DNA from: Christensenella intestinihominis | Lineage (GTDB): Bacteria > Bacillota > Clostridia > Christensenellales > Christensenellaceae | Length of the DNA: 64,000 nt | Assembly (NCBI RefSeq): GCF_001678845.1 | Contig: NZ_MAIQ01000003.1 | Location: 124,001 to 188,000 of the forward strand | Direction of reading: 5' to 3' | Shown here: piece after piece, positions 1-9,673 of the stretch | How the letters are laid out: each line of letters starts with the position of its first letter | How positions within the stretch are numbered: the stretch's first letter is position 1 | Notes under the pieces: generated by a model | Databases searched by the model: none | What the model saw: only the letters and a program-made list of their open reading frames with translations | What the model was told of the DNA's origin: nothing | Translations under genes and position numbers: made by a program

Positions 1-735
1 ATAGATCGCGAAGCCGTAAAGCTTATATTTGCTAATCAGCTTGAGCATGAATTTAATGGCGATAAAGCCGCACACCGCCGCAACGATGGTGCCCACAATC
101 ACCGCGGGGACGGAAACATCGCCCATACCCGTTTCCGTAAGGTCCTTCACGCCGAACACCACACCGCCAAGGATTGCCGGAATGGACATCAGGAACGCGA
201 ACTTCGCGGCCCGCTCGCGGCCCACGCCCGAAAACAGGCCGCCCGCAATCGTCGACCCGGAGCGCGAAAGGCCGGGCAAAATCGCCGCCGCCTGCATCAG
301 GCCCATTGCCATAGCCTGCGGGAGTTCTACCCCGCGTTTATGCTCGATGCGCTGCGCAACCAGCTCGCACGCGACAAGCACGCCCGTCGTCGCGTAAAAC
401 CCGAACGCAAGATATTTTCCATCCAGCACATTCGCAAACGTATCGGGGGCCACCTTTTCCGCAATCAGCGTGACCACAACCGCCGGGATGGTCGCAAGGA
501 TCAGCATTCCCAGCTTGTTCTTGACGGGATGCGTAATGATCGCCACAATTTCCGGCCAAAGCACGATAAACACCGCCACAAGCGTGCCCACATGCAGCAT
601 CACGTCGTAAAAAATCGGCACCTCGCCCACACCGAGCAGCGCCTGCATTAAATTGAGGTGCCCCGAGCTTGAAACGGGCAGGAATTCCGTAAACCCCTGG
701 ACTGCCCCTAAAATAATCGTATCCAAAAAACCCAT
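1..735 (-). CDS. uppP: Undecaprenyl-diphosphatase UppP/BacA (3' end outside window)
   Basis: Integral membrane phosphatase that recycles undecaprenyl pyrophosphate to the monophosphate carrier used for peptidoglycan synthesis; it also gives basal bacitracin tolerance. The translation opens MGFLDTIILGAVQGFTEF and carries both family motifs: the E-rich segment with PVSSSGH near residues 18-27, and PGLSRSGST in the middle. Several hydrophobic segments follow. About 245 codons are visible without a stop; the family is usually about 265-275 residues, so only the C-terminus is missing. The ATG follows GTAAGGAGC at a good distance. It is divergent from ychF and has its own promoter in the shared gap. 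Confidence 0.93.
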   Translation of the reverse strand, partial: MGFLDTIILGAVQGFTEFLPVSSSGHLNLMQALLGVGEVPIFYDVMLHVGTLVAVFIVLWPEIVAIITHPVKNKLGMLILATIPAVVVTLIAEKVAPDTFANVLDGKYLAFGFYATTGVLVACELVAQRIEHKRGVELPQAMAMGLMQAAAILPGLSRSGSTIAGGLFSGVGRERAAKFAFLMSIPAILGGVVFGVKDLTETGMGDVSVPAVIVGTIVAAVCGFIAIKFMLKLISKYKLYGFAIY

Positions 736-793
736 AGTTCTGCTCCTTACATAGTAGCCTCTTTAACCGATAATGAGTTCCTCCAGCCATTTC

Positions 794-822
794 ATTATAA
801 CAGGCCTCCCCGGTTTTCACAA
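794..822 (-). promoter_or_regulatory. Predicted promoter of uppP
   Basis: On the minus strand TTGTGA (-35) and a perfect TATAAT (-10) are 17 bp apart, about 60 bp upstream of the uppP ATG. Prediction by eye only. Confidence 0.55.
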
Positions 823-828
823 CCGCGC

Positions 829-857
829 TTGCGAAAGAATCCATTACAGATTATAAT
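829..857 (+). promoter_or_regulatory. Predicted promoter of ychF
   Basis: TTGCGA and a perfect TATAAT separated by exactly 17 bp, with the -10 about 44 bp before the ychF ATG. It is back-to-back with the uppP promoter, so the two genes share a compact divergent promoter region. Confidence 0.55.
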
Positions 858-900
858 AATATGGTTCTTTATTTATAATGATTATAACGAGGAGTTTTTC

Positions 901-1998
901 ATGAAATTAGGGGTTGTCGGACTGCCGAATGTCGGCAAAAGCACACTTTTTAACGCGCTCACGCAGGCGGGCGCGCAAAGCGCGAATTATCCGTTCTGCA
1001 CCATCGAGCCGAATTACGGCATCGTTTCCGTGCCGGACGCGCGCATGGATTACCTGGCGGAGATTTACCATCCGCAAAAATTCACGCCCGCGCAGATCGA
1101 ATTTGTGGATATCGCGGGGCTGGTGAAGGGCGCGAGCAAGGGCGAGGGCCTGGGCAATAAATTTTTGTCGCACATCCGCGAGGTGGACGCGATCATCGAG
1201 GTGGTGCGCTGTTTCGAGGACGACAACATTACCCATGTGGACGGCAGCATCGACCCGCTGCGCGACGTGACCACCATCAATTACGAGTTGATTTTCGCGG
1301 ACATGGAAACCGTGCAGAAGCGGCTCGACAAGGCCGTGAAAATGCAAAAAACGGGCGACAAAAAATTCAAACTCGAGGCCGGGGTATGCGAAACGATCCT
1401 CGCGGAGCTTGAAAAGGGAAACTTTGCGCGAAACATTGAATTTGACGAGGAACAGGCGGAAATCATGCGTTCCATGTTCCTGTTGACGGACAAGCCCATC
1501 ATTTACGTAGGCAACATCGCGGAAGACCAGGTGGGCAGGGACGACCTTCCCGTTTTACAGCCGCTGCTTGATTACGCGGCCGAACATAACAGCGAGGTTG
1601 TAACCATTTCCGCAAAAATCGAGGAAGACCTCGCCGAAATGGACGATGAGGAAAAAGCCTTGTTCATCGAAGAGCTGGGCATCGGGGAATCCGGTCTTTC
1701 CAAATTGATTAAGAAATCCTATTCGCTCCTTAGCCTCATCAGCTACCTCACCGCGGGGGAAAAGGAAGTGCGCGCGTGGACCATCACCAGGGGAACAAAA
1801 GCGCCGCAGGCCGCGGGCAAAATCCACAGTGATTTCGAGCGCGGGTTCATCAAGGCCGAGATTATCGCCTTTGACACGCTGAAAAACGAATGCAACGGCG
1901 ATATGCAGGCCGCCAAGGAAAAGGGACTTGTGCGCCAGGAGGGCAAGGAATACGTCATACAGGACGGCGACGTTGTTCTCTTCCGGTTCAACGTATAA
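901..1998 (+). CDS. ychF: Redox-regulated ATPase YchF (OLA1/Obg-like GTPase family)
   Basis: Ribosome-associated P-loop NTPase of the Obg-like family; members bind ATP in preference to GTP and have been linked to translation and oxidative stress. The protein is 365 residues, normal for the family. It starts [17 protein letters not shown], with the Walker A/G1 motif at residues 7-15, and [17 protein letters not shown] (G3 region) follows. In place of the NKxD guanine motif it has NIAED near residue 200, the NxxE form typical of YchF. The TGS-like domain ends in [10 protein letters not shown]. The ATG at 901 is preferred over an in-frame upstream start because GAGGAG lies just upstream and the family begins exactly here. 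Confidence 0.96.
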   Translation: MKLGVVGLPNVGKSTLFNALTQAGAQSANYPFCTIEPNYGIVSVPDARMDYLAEIYHPQKFTPAQIEFVDIAGLVKGASKGEGLGNKFLSHIREVDAIIEVVRCFEDDNITHVDGSIDPLRDVTTINYELIFADMETVQKRLDKAVKMQKTGDKKFKLEAGVCETILAELEKGNFARNIEFDEEQAEIMRSMFLLTDKPIIYVGNIAEDQVGRDDLPVLQPLLDYAAEHNSEVVTISAKIEEDLAEMDDEEKALFIEELGIGESGLSKLIKKSYSLLSLISYLTAGEKEVRAWTITRGTKAPQAAGKIHSDFERGFIKAEIIAFDTLKNECNGDMQAAKEKGLVRQEGKEYVIQDGDVVLFRFNV

Positions 1999-2057
1999 CG
2001 CGCCGAGGCACGCTTTTTTGCTTCGCTTCCCCATGCAAATCCATTCGCTGGCAGCAG

Positions 2058-2094
2058 GCTGTTCCCGGAGTAATCCTCCGGGGGCAGCTTTTTT
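2058..2094 (+). terminator. Rho-independent terminator after ychF
   Basis: A 13-bp stem (two G-T pairs, loop TAATC) is followed directly by six T residues, about 60 bp after the ychF stop. Confidence 0.8.
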
Positions 2095-2207
2095 GTTCCT
2101 TGCCGCGTCAGGGGCGTTCTGCTATGATAATGTTAAACTGGCTTTATGCCGCCACATCTTCATTCCCATTTTCAAAATTATCTCACGCTTCGCAAAGGAG
2201 GCCGGAT

Positions 2208-2606
2208 ATGAAAAAAGCCGTATTGATCCCGAATTGTCTGGTAATCGCGCTTTCCCCGCTGCTTTTATTGCTGCTGATGGGCTTCATCAACGCCTCCATG
2301 CGCGGGGCCATAGAAAGCGCCGATGCCGATTCTTTTTCCATCGTTTACTTGAATTATGCCCTGGGAATCATTCAATATGTTGTTTTGGGCGTGCTTGCTT
2401 ATTACATCTGCACGCTCCGGTTCCAAAAGGCGTTCCTGGTTCCCTTCATCGTTGCGGTTGTTTATTTGGTGCTGATCGCCGCCCTCTATCCTGTCGTGCC
2501 GTTTGTATGGAGAACCTTTACGGCGACCGGCCTTCCGGCCCTGCTTGCGGCCGTCTATTTCCTCAAGCTTATTTTCTCGCTCCGCAGGCGCCCGTCCGGC
2601 GCCTGA
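2208..2606 (+). CDS. Small integral membrane protein, unrecognised
   Basis: A 132-residue protein beginning MKKAVLIPN. It is dominated by four hydrophobic segments at about residues 5-27, 45-65, 72-95 and 102-125, and ends in the basic tail RRRPSGA, so it should sit in the cytoplasmic membrane. AAAGGAGG lies 8 bp before the ATG. The next gene starts 75 bp downstream on the same strand and could be co-transcribed. No family is recognised and no catalytic motif is visible. Confidence is in the reading frame, not in any function. Confidence 0.6.
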   Translation: MKKAVLIPNCLVIALSPLLLLLLMGFINASMRGAIESADADSFSIVYLNYALGIIQYVVLGVLAYYICTLRFQKAFLVPFIVAVVYLVLIAALYPVVPFVWRTFTATGLPALLAAVYFLKLIFSLRRRPSGA

Positions 2607-2681
2607 TCGTCCGACATCAAAAGACCCGTGCGGATTCGGCGGACTGCCCGTATATCGACAGCGGCTGCAAAGGAGAAAGCC

Positions 2682-3698
2682 ATGGAAGAATTGCTGGAAG
2701 ACGTTTTTATACCTGAACGGGAAATCATCTTAAGCAGGCCCTTTTGCGTACGCGGGCAGGACGCGGTGCTCGCGGCGCTCACCTCGGGCGGCGGCAAAAA
2801 CAGCCTGTGGCTCTTTTATCACCGTCCCATCCCGCAATGGTTTTTAGACGGCGGCGGGTTTGAAGCGACCACCCACCGCGAGGAACAGGAATACACCTTG
2901 CTGGATACGCAGGTAAACAATTTCTGGCCGCAGTCCCTTTGCGTGCAGGGAAAGACTCTTTCTTTCACCTCGAGCGGCACAGTCCCCCTGTTGCCCGACA
3001 GCCGCAGGGAACATATGATATTCCAGCATTTCGCGGAAAAGGGCGTTTGTTTCGGGAACCTCGCGCAATATCCGGCGGCCTCCGTCTCCGTTATGCACTG
3101 TGAATTTGACGGCGACGGAATATTTTCCGCGTTCGACCCTTCCCGTCCCCTCGGCCTGTCCCTTACCGCAGGGGCGGGAAACAGGGAGCTTCCCATCGGC
3201 AAAACGCACGTCATGGCGGTGGACGGGGGCCCGGCGAACGGGCGGTTTTCCTTTCCCGGCGAGGACGGAACGGAATGCGGCTATTACCTGGACGGCCTTT
3301 TCCTGTACGAGCCGCCAAAGCCCGACCCGCAGCAGGAACGGGAAGCCAAGGCGCGGATGCGCGCGCAGGGCCTTACGGAAGGACAGATCGCGGATATCCG
3401 CAAAATTGAGCTTGACGCCTGCCCCAAGGGGCATAAGCTCCTGGTCCTCGAATACGAAGCGGAAGGGGATACGCAGCTCAACTTTTACACAAAGGCCTTC
3501 CTTGACAGTCCGCTGGAAACCGCAAACGGAGCGGCGTCCATCTTCGTCCTCGTTCCCGGCCACGAAAAAGGCATGCACGGCTTAAGGCGGCAGACCTGCA
3601 CGCTCGGCCCCGTACCGCAGGATTTAACCGGACCCGTGGAAATCGAGCTGTTTTCCCGCTGCGAGTCCTTCCCCGGGGAAACCATTGTAATCAAATAA
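2682..3698 (+). CDS. Conserved-looking soluble protein of unknown function
   Basis: A 338-residue protein without signal peptide or membrane segment. It is rich in aromatic residues and glycine (for example SLWLFYHRPIPQWFLDGGGF near residue 45). Near residues 220-240 there is a charged stretch rich in E, R and K. The last 60 residues look like beta-strands. The ATG follows AAAGGAGAAAGC, and in-frame upstream codons lack such a site. It may form a small operon with the membrane protein upstream. A bidirectional terminator follows immediately. No family is recognised. Confidence 0.6.
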   Translation: MEELLEDVFIPEREIILSRPFCVRGQDAVLAALTSGGGKNSLWLFYHRPIPQWFLDGGGFEATTHREEQEYTLLDTQVNNFWPQSLCVQGKTLSFTSSGTVPLLPDSRREHMIFQHFAEKGVCFGNLAQYPAASVSVMHCEFDGDGIFSAFDPSRPLGLSLTAGAGNRELPIGKTHVMAVDGGPANGRFSFPGEDGTECGYYLDGLFLYEPPKPDPQQEREAKARMRAQGLTEGQIADIRKIELDACPKGHKLLVLEYEAEGDTQLNFYTKAFLDSPLETANGAASIFVLVPGHEKGMHGLRRQTCTLGPVPQDLTGPVEIELFSRCESFPGETIVIK

Positions 3699-3700
3699 AA

Positions 3701-3726
3701 AACAGGGGGATAAGCCTCCTGTTTTT
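3701..3726. terminator. Bidirectional terminator between convergent genes
   Basis: A 9-bp stem AACAGGGGG/CCTCCTGTT with an ATAAG loop, flanked by A-tract on the left and T-tract on the right. It can serve both the rightward gene ending at 3698 and the leftward operon ending at 3766. Confidence 0.75.
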
Positions 3727-3765
3727 GTTGAACGTAAATCCGCCGTTTTTTTGCAGCGGAAATTT

Positions 3766-4374
3766 TTATTTCCCCGCGCGCAGCTTGTCGCCCACCGACC
3801 CGCCGGGATGCGTCAGGTAAAATTGCTCTTTGGTAAACCCATTATGCCGCATCACGGTAAAGGCGATCGCATCCCACACCGCAATCGTCGCCACAATGCT
3901 GCCCGAAGCGATCAGCTTCCACGGGCAGGGCTCGCGCTCCACCACAATTTTCAGCAGGATATCGCAGTTTTTGCCCAATATGGAATTTTCGTCTTCCGTT
4001 ACGCCGATAATCACCGCGCCCTTTTCCCTGCACACGGGAATATAGTTCACGATCTCGCCCGTATTTCCACCCTTGGTGAACAGCACCACCACGTCGCCCT
4101 TTTGGATTGCCCCCATGCCGCCGTGGATGGAATTTGCGGGCGACAGGAAAAAGGACGGCACCTCCACCACGCTCAGGGTATGCGCGATTTTCTGCGCCGC
4201 CATCCCCGACGTGCCGCAGCCCGCCGTAATCACCTTTTTGCTGTTCGGTTTTACCGTGCGCAAGAGATCGACGATCCGGTCTAGAACGTCCCTGTCCACC
4301 GTTGTCAAAAGGGAATCCAGCGTGTCGCGCTCAATGCGCAGAACCTCTTCGTATGATTGATCGTATTTTGCCAT
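3766..4374 (-). CDS. SIS-domain sugar-phosphate isomerase-like protein (KdsD/GutQ type, no CBS domains)
   Basis: A 202-residue single-SIS-domain protein. TAGCGTSGMAAQKIAHTL (about residues 50-67) is the phosphosugar-binding loop; GDVVVLFTKGGNTGEI and a C-terminal HPGGSVGDKL follow, the pattern of arabinose-5-phosphate isomerases KdsD/GutQ/KpsF. Those enzymes normally have two CBS domains after the SIS domain; here the protein stops. It is the last gene of the leftward kinase/epimerase/transporter operon, 18 bp after the AraB-like kinase, with AAAGGAG before its ATG. A second, clearly paralogous copy lies at 7377. Inference: it isomerises a sugar phosphate of this pathway; the substrate is unknown. 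Confidence 0.82.
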   Translation of the reverse strand: MAKYDQSYEEVLRIERDTLDSLLTTVDRDVLDRIVDLLRTVKPNSKKVITAGCGTSGMAAQKIAHTLSVVEVPSFFLSPANSIHGGMGAIQKGDVVVLFTKGGNTGEIVNYIPVCREKGAVIIGVTEDENSILGKNCDILLKIVVEREPCPWKLIASGSIVATIAVWDAIAFTVMRHNGFTKEQFYLTHPGGSVGDKLRAGK

Positions 4375-4392
4375 GAAGCCGCTCCTTTCAGG

Positions 4393-6057
4393 TCACCGCA
4401 TTTCTTTTTTAATCGTTTTCAGGCGCTTCATCACATCGTTTCCGCCCCTGCCAAAATAATCGTGCAGCGTTTCATATTCCGCATACAGCCGGTCGTACAC
4501 ATCCGCATGGGCAGGATTCGGCGTATATACGGTGTCTTTCAGCTTTCCCATTGCGTCCGCCGCGTCGAATACGTTCCCATACCCGCCCTTTTCCGCGCCT
4601 GCCGCAACCGCGCCGTAAATTGCCGCGCCCAGCGCAGGCCCCTGCGGGCTGCCCGAAATCCGTATCCTCTTTTTAATGATGTCGGCGTAAAGCTGCATCA
4701 TAAAAGCCGATTTTTCCGCAATGCCCCCCGCGGCGTAATATTCGTCTACCCGCACCCCGTGTTTTTCAAAGTTTTCGATAATTTTCCGCGCGCCGAAGGC
4801 CGTCGCCTCCACAAGCGCCCGGTACATCTCTTCCGGCTTCGTCTGGAGCGTCATGCCCAGCATCATTCCGGTAAGGTCCACATCCACAAGCACGCTGCGG
4901 TTGCCGTTCCACCAGTCGAGCGCCAGCAGGCCGCTTTCCCCCGGCTTCAGCCCGGCGGCAAGCTCCTGCATATAGGTATGGATATTTTTCCCCTGCCGTT
5001 CCGCTTCTTCAAAATACCCCGCCGGAACGCAGTTTTCCACAAACCATGCAAAGTGGTCGCCCACGCACGACTGCCCGCCTTCATAGCCATAGAACCCCGG
5101 CAGCATGCCGTCCTCCACATATCCGCAGATTCCCGGCACCGCGCACTCCTCTTTGCCGAGCAGCATCATGCACGTCGACGTTCCCATGATCGCCAGCACA
5201 ATCCCCGGGCCGCCGATCCGTACCGCGGGCATACAGACGTGGGCGTCGGTGTTGGCGACCGCGACCGCCGTGCCTTCCGCAAGCCCCGTCTTTTCCGCCA
5301 TCTCCTTCGTGAGGTATCCTGCGCACGTATCGTGCGGATAAACCTTCCGCGCCAGCTTTTCATCCACCACATGCTTAAGCCGCGGATCGAGCGCCGCAAA
5401 GAAATCATCCGGCGGATAACCGTCCTTTTTGTGCCAGATGGCCTTATATCCGGCAATGCACGCGCTCCGTTTCTCCACGCCCGTCAGCTGCCAGACAATC
5501 CAGTCCGCCGCTTCGATAAAGCGGTCCATTTTTTCGTAAATGCGGGGGGCTTCGTCCAGCACCTGCCAAATTTTGGGAAACGTCCATTCCGAGGAGATTT
5601 TCCCGCCGTAACGCGCGATCCATTTTTCCTTGCGCGCATGCGCGGTTTCGTTCAGCCGGTTGGCATATTCCTGCGCCGCATGGTGCTTCCACAGCTTGGC
5701 GTAGGCGTGCGGCTCGTCCTCGTATTCCGGCAGGAAGCAAAGCGGCGTTCCGTCCGCAAGGGTGGGAAGCACCGTGCAGGCCGTGCAGTCGATCCCGATC
5801 CCGATAACGTCCTCTTTTTTCACCCCGCTTTCTGCAAGCACCTCGGGAATCGTGCCGTAAAGCACCTCAAGATAGTCGCGCGGGTGCTGGAGCGCCCAGT
5901 CCACGCCCAGTTTTTTCCCGGAGGGAAGCGTATCGTCCATAACGGCGTGGGGATAATCGAGCACGCTCTGCGCGACCTCTTCCCCCGTCGCCGCGTCCAC
6001 CAGCACAGCCCTTCCCGAAAGCGAGCCGAAATCTATTCCGATTGTGTATTTTGACAT
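4393..6057 (-). CDS. araB: FGGY-family carbohydrate kinase, ribulokinase (AraB) type
   Basis: 554 residues, the expected length for L-ribulokinase, which makes L-ribulose 5-phosphate with ATP. The N-terminal nucleotide-binding segment is [29 protein letters not shown] (about residue 107), the central AVANTDAHV and IMGTSTCMM, and the C-terminal [18 protein letters not shown] and [16 protein letters not shown] all match AraB-like FGGY kinases. It lies with an AraD homologue in one leftward gene set, supporting a keto-pentose substrate. No arabinose isomerase (AraA) is present, so the ketose may come from the adjacent oxidoreductase or directly by uptake. The ATG follows AAAGGAGATAAACG. Confidence 0.88.
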   Translation of the reverse strand: MSKYTIGIDFGSLSGRAVLVDAATGEEVAQSVLDYPHAVMDDTLPSGKKLGVDWALQHPRDYLEVLYGTIPEVLAESGVKKEDVIGIGIDCTACTVLPTLADGTPLCFLPEYEDEPHAYAKLWKHHAAQEYANRLNETAHARKEKWIARYGGKISSEWTFPKIWQVLDEAPRIYEKMDRFIEAADWIVWQLTGVEKRSACIAGYKAIWHKKDGYPPDDFFAALDPRLKHVVDEKLARKVYPHDTCAGYLTKEMAEKTGLAEGTAVAVANTDAHVCMPAVRIGGPGIVLAIMGTSTCMMLLGKEECAVPGICGYVEDGMLPGFYGYEGGQSCVGDHFAWFVENCVPAGYFEEAERQGKNIHTYMQELAAGLKPGESGLLALDWWNGNRSVLVDVDLTGMMLGMTLQTKPEEMYRALVEATAFGARKIIENFEKHGVRVDEYYAAGGIAEKSAFMMQLYADIIKKRIRISGSPQGPALGAAIYGAVAAGAEKGGYGNVFDAADAMGKLKDTVYTPNPAHADVYDRLYAEYETLHDYFGRGGNDVMKRLKTIKKEMR

Positions 6058-6164
6058 CGTTTATCTCCTTTTATGCCGTGCAGCGGAAAATGCAAGGGAC
6101 CCCTTCCCCTGCATCTTCCACGGTACAATAAAGCCATATTTCAGGGAGGAAACCTGTTTTCCGG

Positions 6165-7325
6165 TTATTTCCCGGTGGCAACCCATGTGTTGCCGTTTTC
6201 CTGGCTGTCCACGCAGGCGTTGAAGAACCTTACGCCGTCCGCGCCCATATCGATCGTCGGATATCCATAGCTGTCCTCGTCGATTGCTTTGCCGTCCATC
6301 TTGTCGTAAATCGCGTCGGTAAAGGATTTGTAAATGTTGGCGAACGCCTCTGTCAGCCCTTCCGGATGGCCTTTCGGCGTGCGGACATATTTCAGGGATT
6401 CCGGCTGGCAGTATGCGCTCCCGCGCGAGATAACCTGCATCGGCTGGTTGCGCAGGCGCAGGGTCAGGTAGTTGTTGTTCTCCTGCCAGAACTCAATCGA
6501 GCCTTTTTCGCCGAGCAGCATCACCTTGAACGCATTGTCGTAGCCAATCGCCACCTGCGATCCCCAGAAAAACCCGGAAGCGCCGTTGTCATATTTCACG
6601 ATTACCTGGAAATTGTTGTCCAGCATGGTTCCCTTGCCAATCGCCTCGAGGTTTGCGAGCACCTTTTCCACCCGCAGGCCCGTTACAAAGTGAACCCAGT
6701 TTTCCATGTGGGAACCGATATCGCCGATGGCCGCCCCGCGCCCAGACAGTTCGGGAACCGACCGCCATGTTTTCGTCTCCTCCGTTTCCTTCTCGAGCGC
6801 GTCCACCAGCCAGTCCTGCGGATATTCCACAACCACGGTGCGCAGCTCGCCGATCACGCCCCTGCGGTAAAGCGCCCGCGCCTCGCGCGACACAAGGTGC
6901 CCGGTGAAGGTGTGGGTCAGGCAGAAAAGCACGTTGTTTTCCTGCGCGGTCTTTTTCAGGTCTTCCGCTTCCTGCGGCGTAAGGCATAACGGCTTGTCGC
7001 ACGCCACATTGATTCCTTTTTCCATAAACGCCTTCGCGGCCGGGTAGTGGTACGCGTTCGGCGTGCAGATCACAGCAAAATCGATGCCGTCCGGCCTTCG
7101 CGCCTCCTGCTCCGCCATATCCTCATGGGAATGATAGATGCGGTCCGTCGCGACGCCGAATTCCGCGCCCTCTTTTTGGGAGGTTGCGAAATCGTGCGAA
7201 AACGCGCCGCACACAAGCTCCGCGTCCCTGTTGAGGCAAAGGGCGTTCCTGTGGATTACGCCGACGCTCGTGGGCGCGCCCCCGCCCACCATGCCATATC
7301 TGAGTTTCCGTTTCTTTTCCACCAT
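6165..7325 (-). CDS. Gfo/Idh/MocA-family NAD(P)-dependent oxidoreductase
   Basis: 386 residues. The N-terminal Rossmann segment is LRYGMVGGGAPTSVG (about residues 8-22), and CDKPLCLTPQEAEDL corresponds to the family's EKP-type motif. The C-terminal half is the alpha/beta substrate domain with GDIGSHMENWVHFVTGL near residue 215. Family members oxidise or reduce sugars, inositols and amino sugars. Placement between the AraB-like kinase and a SIS isomerase suggests it converts the imported sugar or polyol into the ketose used by the kinase; that is inference. The ATG follows AAAAGGAGCAACG. A gap of about 107 bp separates it from the kinase gene. Confidence 0.85.
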   Translation of the reverse strand: MVEKKRKLRYGMVGGGAPTSVGVIHRNALCLNRDAELVCGAFSHDFATSQKEGAEFGVATDRIYHSHEDMAEQEARRPDGIDFAVICTPNAYHYPAAKAFMEKGINVACDKPLCLTPQEAEDLKKTAQENNVLFCLTHTFTGHLVSREARALYRRGVIGELRTVVVEYPQDWLVDALEKETEETKTWRSVPELSGRGAAIGDIGSHMENWVHFVTGLRVEKVLANLEAIGKGTMLDNNFQVIVKYDNGASGFFWGSQVAIGYDNAFKVMLLGEKGSIEFWQENNNYLTLRLRNQPMQVISRGSAYCQPESLKYVRTPKGHPEGLTEAFANIYKSFTDAIYDKMDGKAIDEDSYGYPTIDMGADGVRFFNACVDSQENGNTWVATGK

Positions 7326-7376
7326 TTTCGTTGCTCCTTTTCCTTTGTTCGAATCCGCGCCCGCGGCGCGGTTTGT

Positions 7377-7973
7377 TTATTTGTCCAGCAGCCGCCGGCC
7401 GACCGCGCCGCCCGGATGGATCACCGCAAATTTTTCCTTGGAGAAGCCGTTGCGGTCCATCACGCAGATTGCGATTGCGTCCATCACGGCAATCACGGTA
7501 AGGGTGCTCGCCGTGGCCAGCATGTTGAATTTATCGGGCTCGCTTTCCACGTGGATTTTCAGCAAAAGGTCGCTGCTGTTCGCAAGCTCCGAATCCTCGT
7601 TTTCCGTCACCGCGACGATTTTCGCGCCCCGGCTTTTAAGCCCGGGAACCAGCTGCGTAATCTCCGGCGTGGCCCCGCCCTTGGAAAGCAGGATCGCCAC
7701 GTCGCCTTCCCGTACGGTTCCCATTCCGCCGTGCACCGCGTCGGCCGGGCTCATAAAAGCGGCCGGGCAATCGACGCAATTCAGCGTATGCGCAATTTTT
7801 TTCGCCGCCGCGCCCGATGTGCCGCAGCCCGCGGTCACAACGCGTCCTTCCAGCGCGCACAGCATCTCCACCAGCTGTTCCGCCGCATCCATATCCAGCT
7901 TTTCAAAAATATTCCCGACGGATTCGCTTTCCTGCCGGAGCGTACTGCGCATTGATTCTTTCACCGTTGCCAT
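7377..7973 (-). CDS. Second SIS-domain sugar-phosphate isomerase-like protein
   Basis: 198 residues, paralogous along its whole length to the protein at 3766: TAGCGTSGAAAKKIAHTL, GDVAILLSKGGATPEI and HPGGAVGRRLL occur at matching places. Again there is only the SIS domain and no CBS pair. The start at MATVKESMRST is chosen because AATAAGGAGGAAACG precedes it; an in-frame codon 39 bp upstream lies inside the araD-like gene. The stop of araD is only 10 bp before this start, so they are co-transcribed. Two related isomerases in one operon suggest two successive isomerisations, or a heteromer. Confidence 0.82.
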   Translation of the reverse strand: MATVKESMRSTLRQESESVGNIFEKLDMDAAEQLVEMLCALEGRVVTAGCGTSGAAAKKIAHTLNCVDCPAAFMSPADAVHGGMGTVREGDVAILLSKGGATPEITQLVPGLKSRGAKIVAVTENEDSELANSSDLLLKIHVESEPDKFNMLATASTLTVIAVMDAIAICVMDRNGFSKEKFAVIHPGGAVGRRLLDK

Positions 7974-7983
7974 CGTTTCCTCC

Positions 7984-8673
7984 TTATTGCCCGTAATAGG
8001 CGTCCGCGCCAAATTTACGGTTGTAATGTTTTTTTAACAGCTCGTCGTCCACCAGCGGCGCCTGCCCGGGGATTTGCCCGTCGGTCAGGAACGCCATTTT
8101 TGCCACGTTTTCCAGCACGACCGCGTTATGCAGCGCATCCAGCGCGGAATTGCCCCACACAAACGGCCCATGGCAGCGCACCAGCACCGCGCGCATGACG
8201 TCCGGGTCAAGCTCCCGGAAGGTTTCCACAATCACTTTCCCGGTGTTTTTTTCGTACTCCCGGCCAATCTCTTCCTTTGTCATCTTGCGGGTGCAGGGGA
8301 TATCTCCTTTAAAATAATCCGCGTGCGTCGTGCCATAGCAGGGAATGGCCCTTCCCATCTGCGCCCACACCGTCGCATAGGTGGAGTGCGTGTGCACGAT
8401 ACCCCGCACGTTTTTGAAATTCCGGTAGATTTCAAGGTGCGTGTCGAGGTCTGTCGAGGGGTTGCATTCCCCCTCCACCACGTTTCCGTCAAGGTCCAGG
8501 ACCGTCAGGTGCTGGGGTTCCATGATGTTATATTCCACGCCGCTGCCCTTGATGACCACCAGCTTTTTTTCCGGGTCAAACCCCGAAACGTTTCCCCATG
8601 TGAGGATCGCCAGGTGCTCCGAGCTCAAAAGCTTATTCGCTTTCAACACTTCTTCTTTCAGTTGCTCTAACAT
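7984..8673 (-). CDS. araD: L-ribulose-5-phosphate 4-epimerase family class II aldolase (AraD/UlaF/SgbE)
   Basis: 229 residues, the standard size. Family enzymes are zinc-dependent and make D-xylulose 5-phosphate from L-ribulose 5-phosphate. Visible motifs: LTWGNVSGFDP (about 24-34), KGSGVEYNIM, STDLDTHLEIYRNF, the metal-binding pair in GIVHTHSTYATVWAQ, and the third histidine region in VLVRCHGPFVWGNSALDAL. Located between transporter genes and the SIS/oxidoreductase/kinase genes. AraB and AraD without AraA is the notable feature of this operon. RBS AGGACAGGATAAA. Confidence 0.92.
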   Translation of the reverse strand: MLEQLKEEVLKANKLLSSEHLAILTWGNVSGFDPEKKLVVIKGSGVEYNIMEPQHLTVLDLDGNVVEGECNPSTDLDTHLEIYRNFKNVRGIVHTHSTYATVWAQMGRAIPCYGTTHADYFKGDIPCTRKMTKEEIGREYEKNTGKVIVETFRELDPDVMRAVLVRCHGPFVWGNSALDALHNAVVLENVAKMAFLTDGQIPGQAPLVDDELLKKHYNRKFGADAYYGQ

Positions 8674-8704
8674 AAGTTTATCCTGTCCTTTGCTGTATTC
8701 CCGT

Positions 8705-9673
8705 TCATACCACGATGTTGTTTGCCTTTACCTTCTGTGAGAACTGCGCAAACGCAACCGCCGCGACGAGTACGATTCCCTTGATGACCTGCTGTACATA
8801 ATCGTTGATATTGTTCATAACCATGCCCGTTGAAAGCGTACCCATAATGACTACGCCAACGATCACAAGCCAGATGTTGCCCTTGCCGCCCGCGATGCTG
8901 ACGCCGCCCAGGACGACCGCCGTGATCGCATCCATTTCATAGCCCGTGCCCGCGCTTGGCTGGCCGCTGTTGGTCCGCGCCAGCAGCATGAGGCCCGCGA
9001 GGCCGGAGAGCAGTCCGCTCACCGTATAGACAAGGTATTTGATTTTTGTTACGCCTACGCCCGAAAGGCGGCTCGCTTCTTCGTTTCCGCCCACACCGTA
9101 GATGTAACGGCCCGTCCGCGTTTTCATAAGGATAAACGCGCCCACAAGGAACACGGCCGCCATCAGGATCACCGGATAGGGAATCGGCCCGACCGACCCC
9201 TGCGCAAAATATTTGAATCCCTCGTCGAAGCCATAAACCGGAACGCCGTTTGAAATCAGGTAGGCCACCCCGCGCAGGGAGGTCATGACGCCCAGCGTCC
9301 CGATGAGCGGGGGGATGTTGAACACATTGACGCAAATGCCGTTGACGAAACCGAACCCGGCGGCGAGCAGCAGGCAGATGACGACCGCGCCGAAGATCGG
9401 GACCCCCGCAACCATCAGCACCGCGCCGAGCACGCTGACCACGCCCGCGATGGAGCCGACCGAGAGGTCGATGCCACCCGTCAGCATAACGAACGTCATG
9501 CCGACCGATATAATGCCCGTTACCGCCACCTGCCGCAGGATCGTAAACAGGGTGCTCGCGCTCAGGAATTTATCGGATGCGATGGAAAATATAACCATCA
9601 GCGCCACAAGGACGATTACAATGCCATAATCCAGCAAATAGTTGACCATGGTCTTTCTTCTATCATTTATCAT
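8705..9673 (-). CDS. Ribose/arabinose-type ABC transporter permease (RbsC/AraH family)
   Basis: 322-residue polytopic membrane protein with about eight to ten hydrophobic segments. Family marks are GITSVGM-like (GIISVGMTFVMLTGGIDLSVGS, about residue 60) and, near the C-terminus, AITAVVLGGVSIAGGKGN. The start MINDRRKTMVNYLL overlaps the end of the ATPase gene by 11 bp and follows GGAGGGGAATAAC, so translation is probably coupled. It forms the channel of the sugar importer with the ATPase at 9663 and the lipoprotein at 11255. Confidence 0.92.
   Translation of the reverse strand: MINDRRKTMVNYLLDYGIVIVLVALMVIFSIASDKFLSASTLFTILRQVAVTGIISVGMTFVMLTGGIDLSVGSIAGVVSVLGAVLMVAGVPIFGAVVICLLLAAGFGFVNGICVNVFNIPPLIGTLGVMTSLRGVAYLISNGVPVYGFDEGFKYFAQGSVGPIPYPVILMAAVFLVGAFILMKTRTGRYIYGVGGNEEASRLSGVGVTKIKYLVYTVSGLLSGLAGLMLLARTNSGQPSAGTGYEMDAITAVVLGGVSIAGGKGNIWLVIVGVVIMGTLSTGMVMNNINDYVQQVIKGIVLVAAVAFAQFSQKVKANNIVV

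Noticed and set aside
4357-6054. 565-codon plus-strand open frame antisense to the AraB-like kinase gene
   Set aside because: Composition is His/Arg-rich antisense of a clear FGGY kinase; no ribosome binding site or family resemblance.
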